This document shows positions 41,413 through 46,594 of a DNA stretch of 46,594 nucleotides, one piece after another. Below the pieces are notes generated by a model. The model did no database searches. It saw nothing but the letters and a program-made list of their open reading frames with translations, and was not told where the DNA came from. Made by a program: the position numbers and the translations under genes. The DNA lies in the NCBI RefSeq assembly GCF_003034915.1, contig NZ_PZJX01000068.1:1-46594 (forward strand). The letters run 5' to 3'. Source of the stretch: Mesorhizobium helmanticense. Lineage in GTDB: Bacteria > Pseudomonadota > Alphaproteobacteria > Rhizobiales > Rhizobiaceae. Positions within the stretch are counted from its first letter, which is position 1, and the number at the start of each line of letters is the position of its first letter.

Positions 41413-42801
41413 TCAGATCGGTTTGAACATGCTCTCGGCAGCGTCAGATTTCAGGCGCGCCCAGAACTCCATGGCATACCTATCAGTCATGCCTGCCACA
41501 TAGTCGCAAACCGTTCTAGCTCGCTTCGCTTTGTTCTTCTCTGGTGTCGCGAGAAAGCGCTGCCTCACATCTTCGGGCATCAGCAGATCGCCCTTATCGC
41601 CCATCAGCGCTTCAAAAATATCGGTCACTAGCTGGAAGCCACGATATTCGCCCAGCTTCACCCGTGCGCTGTAAATCATGGCCACATAAGTATACTGCTT
41701 GAGAACCTCGACCTTCATCTCCAAGTCTCCATCTATATAGGCTTTGGAAAGTGCCGGATGCTCTGTGTTCAGCTCGAACTTAACCCCGCCGATGAATTCG
41801 TGGACCAAGGCACTCGAGAGCCTCGTGCGGTAATAGCTGTCCTCGCTTAGCTGCTGCGAGCTTTCATAGGCCTTTGCAAACGTGAGCACCGCATCCGCGT
41901 GTGTCGGGACTTGCTCTCCGTATGAAACGATTCCTTCGAAGACCTGTGCGAACACTGCGCTGACCTGAGCTGCGGAACATTCTCGTTCGAGCTGCTTCGT
42001 GACCGCCGCTGCTACCTTTTGCAGTAGTCTGCTGCTGGAGGCCAGTATCCCAGCTGGCGTGAGGAAGCCCGCTTTTAGTGAATCTTCCAGATCGTAGACC
42101 GAGTACGCGAAATCATCGGCCAAATCCATGATCGAACATTCGATCGTCTTGAATGTGGTATCAGCCGGTAGGGGGCTATTCCTCAGTACTCTCTTCTTGA
42201 TTTCGTTGACGATCGGTCGTTCAGAGCGATAATACCCTTTTTTGACCTTGTCTTCTTTAGGCCGCTTTTGCGCTATTTCGTTGTCGTATTTTAGAATGGA
42301 TGCTAATGTTCGCAGGCATAAGTTCATGCCCGCCCTGTCATCACCCGCAACGGGTTTAGAATAGCGAACTTTCTTCTCTAGGCGGCTGAGAATCCGAAGA
42401 GTTTGAGCGTTGCCCTCAAACCCCCCATACTGCCGCATGGCCGCATCAAGTGCTCGTTCGCCGTTGTGGCCGAAGGGAGGGTGGCCGATATCATGGACCA
42501 ATCCAGCGGCGGCGCAGAGCCGACCGTCAATCTTGTGGTCGCCCATGTCCGAACGGTGCATGTGATTTATGCGGTCGGCTATACCTTCTGCAATCTGAGC
42601 TACTTCGAGGGAATGAGTAAGCCGATTTCGGAAGAAATCGGATTCGTGCCCTGGAAAGACCTGTGTCTTGCCCTGCTGGCGCCGAAAGCTTGCACTGTGG
42701 ATGATCCGGCCGTAATCGCGCATGAAGGGCGGCCGATAATCGGTCCCCTGCGTATCGTTGACCATAACCTGTCGGCGATAGTCGCCCTTGGCGTACATCA
42801 T
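41413..42801 (-). CDS. dgt: dGTP triphosphohydrolase-like HD protein
   Basis: 462 residues of the HD-domain dGTPase family. Ligands are visible: His63 (LTHSLEVAQIAEGIA), the HD pair His103-Asp104 (LVHDIGHPPFGHNGE) and a later Asp in SIMDLADDFAYSVYDLED. Such enzymes hydrolyse dGTP/dNTPs to deoxynucleoside and triphosphate. Some bacterial dGTPases act against phage by depleting dNTPs. It is preceded by a 52-residue ORF ending 7 bp upstream and by an SOS box. Sampled lines here have a GC of roughly 53-58%, below neighbouring genes, which suggests transfer. Confidence 0.9.
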   Translation of the reverse strand: MMYAKGDYRRQVMVNDTQGTDYRPPFMRDYGRIIHSASFRRQQGKTQVFPGHESDFFRNRLTHSLEVAQIAEGIADRINHMHRSDMGDHKIDGRLCAAAGLVHDIGHPPFGHNGERALDAAMRQYGGFEGNAQTLRILSRLEKKVRYSKPVAGDDRAGMNLCLRTLASILKYDNEIAQKRPKEDKVKKGYYRSERPIVNEIKKRVLRNSPLPADTTFKTIECSIMDLADDFAYSVYDLEDSLKAGFLTPAGILASSSRLLQKVAAAVTKQLERECSAAQVSAVFAQVFEGIVSYGEQVPTHADAVLTFAKAYESSQQLSEDSYYRTRLSSALVHEFIGGVKFELNTEHPALSKAYIDGDLEMKVEVLKQYTYVAMIYSARVKLGEYRGFQLVTDIFEALMGDKGDLLMPEDVRQRFLATPEKNKAKRARTVCDYVAGMTDRYAMEFWARLKSDAAESMFKPI

Positions 42802-42807
42802 CCGCAG

Positions 42808-42966
42808 TTATTTCCGGTCCTCAGGCTTTGTTTGCCCTTGGCCAGCGGCTTCTGCCGCTTGCGCGGATCGCTTTTCCTGCTCTTCCTTCAAACGTAACCC
42901 CTCAGCAAGAATCTGGAACTTGCCTTCAGCTTCACGACGGGCTTCGAGCACTGCGGTGTAAGCCAT
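42808..42966 (-). CDS. Small charged helical protein upstream of dgt
   Basis: 52 residues: a predicted single helix (EARREAEGKFQILAEGLRLK, EEQEKRSAQAAEAAGQGQ) with a polar C-terminal tail. GAGAGG lies 7 nt before the ATG and the stop is 7 bp before the dgt start, which supports a real, co-transcribed gene. No family recognised. It could be a dGTPase partner or inhibitor. It has the same A/T-richer composition as dgt. Confidence 0.6.
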   Translation of the reverse strand: MAYTAVLEARREAEGKFQILAEGLRLKEEQEKRSAQAAEAAGQGQTKPEDRK

Positions 42967-43025
42967 TCAATTACCTCTCTCGCTGTTTCGATCGCAATGA
43001 CTGATTAGCAATCGATATCACATTT

Positions 43026-43040
43026 GTTCCTGATTTGTTC
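43026..43040. promoter_or_regulatory. SOS (LexA) box, alphaproteobacterial type
   Basis: GTTC-N7-GTTC (43026-43029 and 43037-43040), which reads GAAC-N7-GAAC on the minus strand. This direct repeat is the LexA-binding consensus of alphaproteobacteria. It lies 60-75 nt upstream of the small ORF start, in the only gap before the dgt operon, so LexA would repress that operon until DNA damage. Confidence 0.7.
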
Positions 43041-43050
43041 ACTTTTTTTG

Positions 43051-44520
43051 CTACGAATCAATCTGCACTGATTTTGGTAAATTATTGATCCTGGAGGGCA
43101 CCTGCGCCTTCCGAAGGACGTCAGCGATGTGGCTGGTAAGCCCCACCTGACCGTCAAGGATTAATCCCGTATTTTCTGGTAAGATCGAAATCAGCTCGCG
43201 AAGCGCTTCGAGACCGCGGTCGATTTCGAAGACAAGCCAGTTAGCTGCGTCACCAGGAACAATAGACGCACCCTCGGTGGGACTTGCGCCCCGATGCAAT
43301 TGCAATACCCACAATCGTTCCCCATCGAATGCCCACTCGAATCGTGTTGGTCCGAGTACTGACCTTAAACGGCGATGGGCAGAATGGACGGCCGCCGAAA
43401 CTTCTCCGGGGAGGGATTGTGGCGCCGCTGTACCGAGCATGAACGCCTCGCCCGACCCAACCGTACCTTCAACGATCAGTTTTCCGGAAGCATCCTCAAG
43501 AGCGGCCCCCGACCAATGGGCCGGTACACTTTGCTGCGCAAGCACAGAAGCAATAAGATTGTGTCCAGGATCTTCCAATTGAAGCAGACGAAATGGATCC
43601 TGCCAGCCGCGCGCCGTCGTAAATTTACCTGGGATCTGCTCGAACGGACTTGTCCTGATCCACTGCTCGGCCGAGCCTGTGTCCCGACCAAATGAGAATG
43701 GTGCGATCCGACGGCAAATGACAGTTGTTCTAGGGACTGGAAGGCCAAGAAAGTCGGCAATCAACAGACCATAAACCTTGTCGCCGATCATGCGGCTGAA
43801 ATCGTTTGGCCAGGCAGGCTCGGCTTGTCGCTCAATGTCGGTCGACGGACCGAACTCCCAGTGGATGACGTGGGCTTTCCTCCAGCCGTGCGGCCTTGGG
43901 TGAAGGCTGAACTCAAGCCTCCCTATAAGACCTGCATTGATTTCGGGTTCAAACCCATAGACGATGTTGAGGATCGACTTAGCCCATTCAAGAGGCAAAC
44001 TCGCAAAGCCCGGGCGTTCAACTCCGCGAGGTGTTGCATCAGGCCGGAACTCGACTAACCCGTCCATCGCGACCCCGGAGACACCGCCATCACTAACGTC
44101 GATCGTTTCGTTGACGATCGTGAAGCAGCCCTCCGCGGCTAATCGTCCAAGCGCGCTCTGTACCTCGTCCACACTCCTTAACCCGTACAGAAACTCGCGG
44201 CTCTGCGTCTGTGTTTCACTGAAGCTGCGAATATTCACCGTCCCCTCTCCGCTTCTTTCGAACAAGTAGTGAAGCGCAGCGTTGACCGATTCGAATGGTA
44301 TGTTGGCGGGCATATCGACAATACGGCAATACTGCTGGAGCGGTCCTTTGGCCGTGGGCGCGAAGCTCACGAATTGAGCAACGTTGAACTGCTCCGCCAA
44401 GCGATCGAGTGTGGCATCCTTGCGGAAGATGTGCGGTCCCGCCGCAGATTTATGCATCTCGTGGTGGCTCATGGTCGATCGGCTACGCATATGTTCGGAA
44501 TCACGATGGGGAAACCGCAC
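43051..44520 (-). CDS. PEP synthase/PPDK N-terminal-like ATP-grasp protein
   Basis: Up to 489 residues. The C-terminal part carries motifs of the pyruvate phosphate dikinase N-terminal (ATP-grasp) domain: LIVEGTVGSGEAFMLGT and TRFEWAFDGERLWVLQLHRG. The N-terminal ~200 residues have no recognisable domain. There is no phosphohistidine-swivelling or PEP domain, so it is not a full PEP synthase. Start uncertain: GTG 44520, or ATGs at 44490 and 44472, none with a good Shine-Dalgarno. It is on the same strand upstream of the dgt operon and shares its A/T-richer composition. Confidence 0.65.
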   Translation of the reverse strand: MRFPHRDSEHMRSRSTMSHHEMHKSAAGPHIFRKDATLDRLAEQFNVAQFVSFAPTAKGPLQQYCRIVDMPANIPFESVNAALHYLFERSGEGTVNIRSFSETQTQSREFLYGLRSVDEVQSALGRLAAEGCFTIVNETIDVSDGGVSGVAMDGLVEFRPDATPRGVERPGFASLPLEWAKSILNIVYGFEPEINAGLIGRLEFSLHPRPHGWRKAHVIHWEFGPSTDIERQAEPAWPNDFSRMIGDKVYGLLIADFLGLPVPRTTVICRRIAPFSFGRDTGSAEQWIRTSPFEQIPGKFTTARGWQDPFRLLQLEDPGHNLIASVLAQQSVPAHWSGAALEDASGKLIVEGTVGSGEAFMLGTAAPQSLPGEVSAAVHSAHRRLRSVLGPTRFEWAFDGERLWVLQLHRGASPTEGASIVPGDAANWLVFEIDRGLEALRELISILPENTGLILDGQVGLTSHIADVLRKAQVPSRINNLPKSVQIDS

Positions 44521-44536
44521 GATAGGCCCCTATCGT
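44519..44536. promoter_or_regulatory. Palindrome at the 5' end of the ATP-grasp gene
   Basis: ACGATAGG (44519-44526) and CCTATCGT (44529-44536) are a perfect inverted repeat with a 2-bp centre. It overlaps the GTG start candidate, so it is either an operator for a gene starting further downstream or a mark of the island boundary. Confidence 0.45.
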
Positions 44537-44796
44537 AAAAGGTCCATTGGGAATAGCAATTTGGGCGCAACCTTTTCGACTATGCGACGGGAAACGCGGT
44601 TGGGTGTGTTTCTCTTCGCGGTTCACGAATACGGCGCGAGGAACTTGGAGACCTGACAGCTTTTCTAGCGGAGGAGCTTCGCACGGGCGGCGGCAAAAGG
44701 CTAGGCACTGGCCTCCGTCCACCAAAGCAAGACTCCTCCCATTTCCCATTGATCACACCCGCAAAAATCCGCTAACAGCATCCCGCGAGGGGTGCC

Positions 44797-46450
44797 ATGC
44801 TGACAGTTGATGAAGTGGGAGCGATCCCGTTGTTTTCGGGGTTGCCAGCGGGCGAGATGGAGCGGCTGGCGCGGACGGCGGCGGATCTGCATCTCAGCGC
44901 CGGTGAGTTCGCGGTACACGAGGGCGGCGAGGCCGCGCTGTTTGCGGTGCTGGCCGGCAAGATCGAAGTCGTGAAGACTTTTGACGGTATCGAGCGGACG
45001 CTGGGCTGGCGGTTGCCGGGCACGATCTTCGGCGAGGTGCCGATTGCGCTGGGCTCGGGGTTTCCGGGCGGCTATCGCGCCGCCGAGCCGTCGCGCGTCA
45101 TGCGCCTCGAGCTGCAGCAATATTATTCTCTCGCCGCGGTCTCGAAGGATGTGGCGCAGAAGGTCAGCGCGCTGGCGCGCGAGCGGATGGGCGGGCTGCA
45201 GAGCATCACGGCCGAGCCGCAGCAGCCGCGCGTCACGCTGGTCGGTCATCGCTGGGACACGGCGTGCGGAGAGCTGCGCCGGTTCCTGGCCCGCAACCAG
45301 ATCTCGTTCAACTGGCTGTTGCCCGACACGGCGGATGCCGAGGCGTTCTGGGCTGGCCGGCCGGCGTTCGACGGACCCGTCGCGCGGCTGGCGGACGGCG
45401 AGATCATGGAAAACCCGGCCGTGCGCGATCTTGCCATTCGCCTTGGCCTGCAGACGCGGCCGCGCGGCACCGAATATGATGTCGCCATCATCGGCGGCGG
45501 GCCGGCCGGCCTTGCGGCTGCGGTGTATGGCGCATCGGAAGGGCTGCGCACCATCGTCGTCGAGCGCGAGGCGCCTGGCGGGCAGGCGGGAACATCGTCG
45601 CGCATCGAGAACTATCTGGGTTTTCCCTCCGGCATTTCCGGCGACGAGCTGGCCAGCCGCGCGCTGCAGCAGTCGCGGCGGCTGGGCGCCGAAATCCTGG
45701 TCACCCGCGCGGTCGCCGGCATTCGATACGGCCACGCATGATCTCCATCTCGACGGCACCGATGTGGTGCGGGCGCGCAGCCTCATCCTGGCCACCGGCG
45801 TGACCTGGCGCAGGCTTGGCATAGACGGGTTCGACCGGCTGATCGGCAAGGGCGTCTATTACGGCGCGGCGCGCAGCGAGGCCAACGCCACGCATGGGCA
45901 GGATGTCTATCTGATCGGCGCCGGCAATTCGGCCGGCCAGGCGGCGCTGCATTTTTCCGGCCATGCGCGCAACGTGACGCTGCTGGTGCGCGGTCCGTCG
46001 CTGGCCGACTCGATGTCGCATTATCTGATCGAGCAGCTCCGGGCAAAATCGAACGTCAAGGTCCGGCTGCGCGCGGAAGTGCAGGCGGTGCATGGCGAGA
46101 CGCATCTGACGGCGATCGACATTCTGGACAAGACCGGCAATGAGGTGAGCCGGCACGAATGCGGCGGGCTGTTCGTGTTCATCGGCGCCAATGCGGAGAC
46201 CGAATGGCTGCCGGCCGATGTCCTGCGTGATCAACGCGGCTATGTGCTGACCGGCGACGATGTGAAGAAGGCGGGCGGCTGGTCGCGGGAGCGCGACCCC
46301 TATCTGCTCGAAACCAGCGCGCCCGGCATCTTTGCCTGCGGCGACGTGCGGCTGAGCCCGGTCAAGCGGGTGGCCTCGGCCGTCGGCGAGGGCAGCATGG
46401 CGATCGCCTTCGTCCACCAGTATCTGGCGCATGAGAAGGCCCGCCGCTAA
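44797..46450 (+). pseudogene. cNMP-binding thioredoxin-reductase-like gene, frameshifted
   Basis: Residues ~1-120 form a cyclic-nucleotide-binding domain (IPLFSGLPAGEMERLARTA, HEGGEAALFAVLAGKIEVV). A thioredoxin-like region (~145-195) and a pyridine-nucleotide/FAD reductase domain (YDVAIIGGGPAGLAAAVYGA, then VYLIGAGNSAGQAALHFSG, and GIFACGDVR) follow. The first frame ends in a TGA near 45741; the rest continues in another frame. Removing one T in ATTCGAT (~45721-45725) restores VAGI-DTATHDLHLDG. The reductase lacks the CxxC of true thioredoxin reductases (YYGAARSEAN there), as known for this fused family. Sequencing error or real mutation cannot be told apart here. Confidence 0.8.
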
Positions 46451-46479
46451 GGCTTTCGTTCTATCGCGTTTTACGATTT

Positions 46480-46531
46480 CCCCCTCTCCGTCTCGGCTTC
46501 GCCGAGCCACCTCTCCCCCACGTTGTGGGGG
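46480..46531. repeat. Palindromic intergenic repeat, family B (copy 2) with second hairpin
   Basis: CTCGGC-TTC-GCCGAG (46492-46506) lies between CCCCTCTCCG and CCACCTCTCCCCC flanks. It is followed by CCCCCAC-GTT-GTGGGGG (46515-46531), a second perfect hairpin. Both stand just after the TrxR-like gene and may also act as a terminator. Confidence 0.65.
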
Positions 46532-46594
46532 CGAGGAACCCAAGCTTTCCAGGGTCGCGACCTCGGCGGTTAGCGTTTCCTCTCCCCCATGAAA

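Noticed and set aside
43051..44520. Phosphoenolpyruvate synthase
   Set aside because: Only the ATP-grasp-like part is visible; the swivelling His and PEP/pyruvate domains are missing and the length is far too short.

Overview
The window reads as chromosomal DNA of a Mesorhizobium-like alphaproteobacterium (order Hyphomicrobiales/Rhizobiales). This rests on the high GC content, dense short operons, Liv-type and sugar ABC importers, Ku/LigD repair genes, a GTTC-N7-GTTC SOS box of the alphaproteobacterial type, and many GC-rich palindromic intergenic repeats. The assignment comes from gene content and style only. No rRNA, tRNA, CRISPR array or replication origin was seen.

Layout. 1-2360: sugar-type binding protein and a LysR regulator, both on minus. 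2492-11589: a plus-strand operon divergent from the LysR gene, with an amidase, a complete branched-chain-amino-acid-type ABC importer (binding protein, two ATPases, two permeases), a GMC oxidoreductase and an HDAC-fold deacetylase. It looks like an uptake and breakdown pathway for an acylated (amide) compound. 11624-13652: aldo/keto reductase and D-2-hydroxyacid dehydrogenase. 13798-17017: a rearranged zone with an IS630 scar, an acyltransferase-3 gene, a 74-residue ORF, and a second, decayed copy of both; a 77-bp exact repeat shared with position 1318 lies at the junction. 17120-21711: NHEJ cluster of ligD, ku and a translationally coupled BRCT + HTH + TPR protein. 21927-23353: small alpha/beta hydrolase and exonuclease III. 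23443-24551: Xre/RES toxin-antitoxin pair.

24801-28365 holds a membrane-anchored SdrD_B-like protein, three tandem 31-33-residue peptide genes with a lasso-type RiPP leader motif, and a WD40 membrane protein. 28566-40978 is mostly ordinary accessory metabolism: a second amidase, isochorismatase-like hydrolase, GFA-domain protein, ABC-F ATPase, MscS channel, GNAT, class-C-type serine hydrolase, a KamA-type radical-SAM aminomutase and RidA, with gene scars between them. 41413-44520 has visibly more A/T than its surroundings. It carries a dGTPase with a newly called 52-residue upstream ORF behind an SOS box, and a PEP-synthase-like ATP-grasp protein. 44797-46450 is a cNMP-binding thioredoxin-reductase-like gene broken by a one-base frameshift.

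The best candidates for something undescribed are the tandem RiPP-like precursors (26001-26464), the ku-linked BRCT/HTH/TPR protein (20608-21711), and the SOS-boxed small ORF plus dGTPase (41413-43040).
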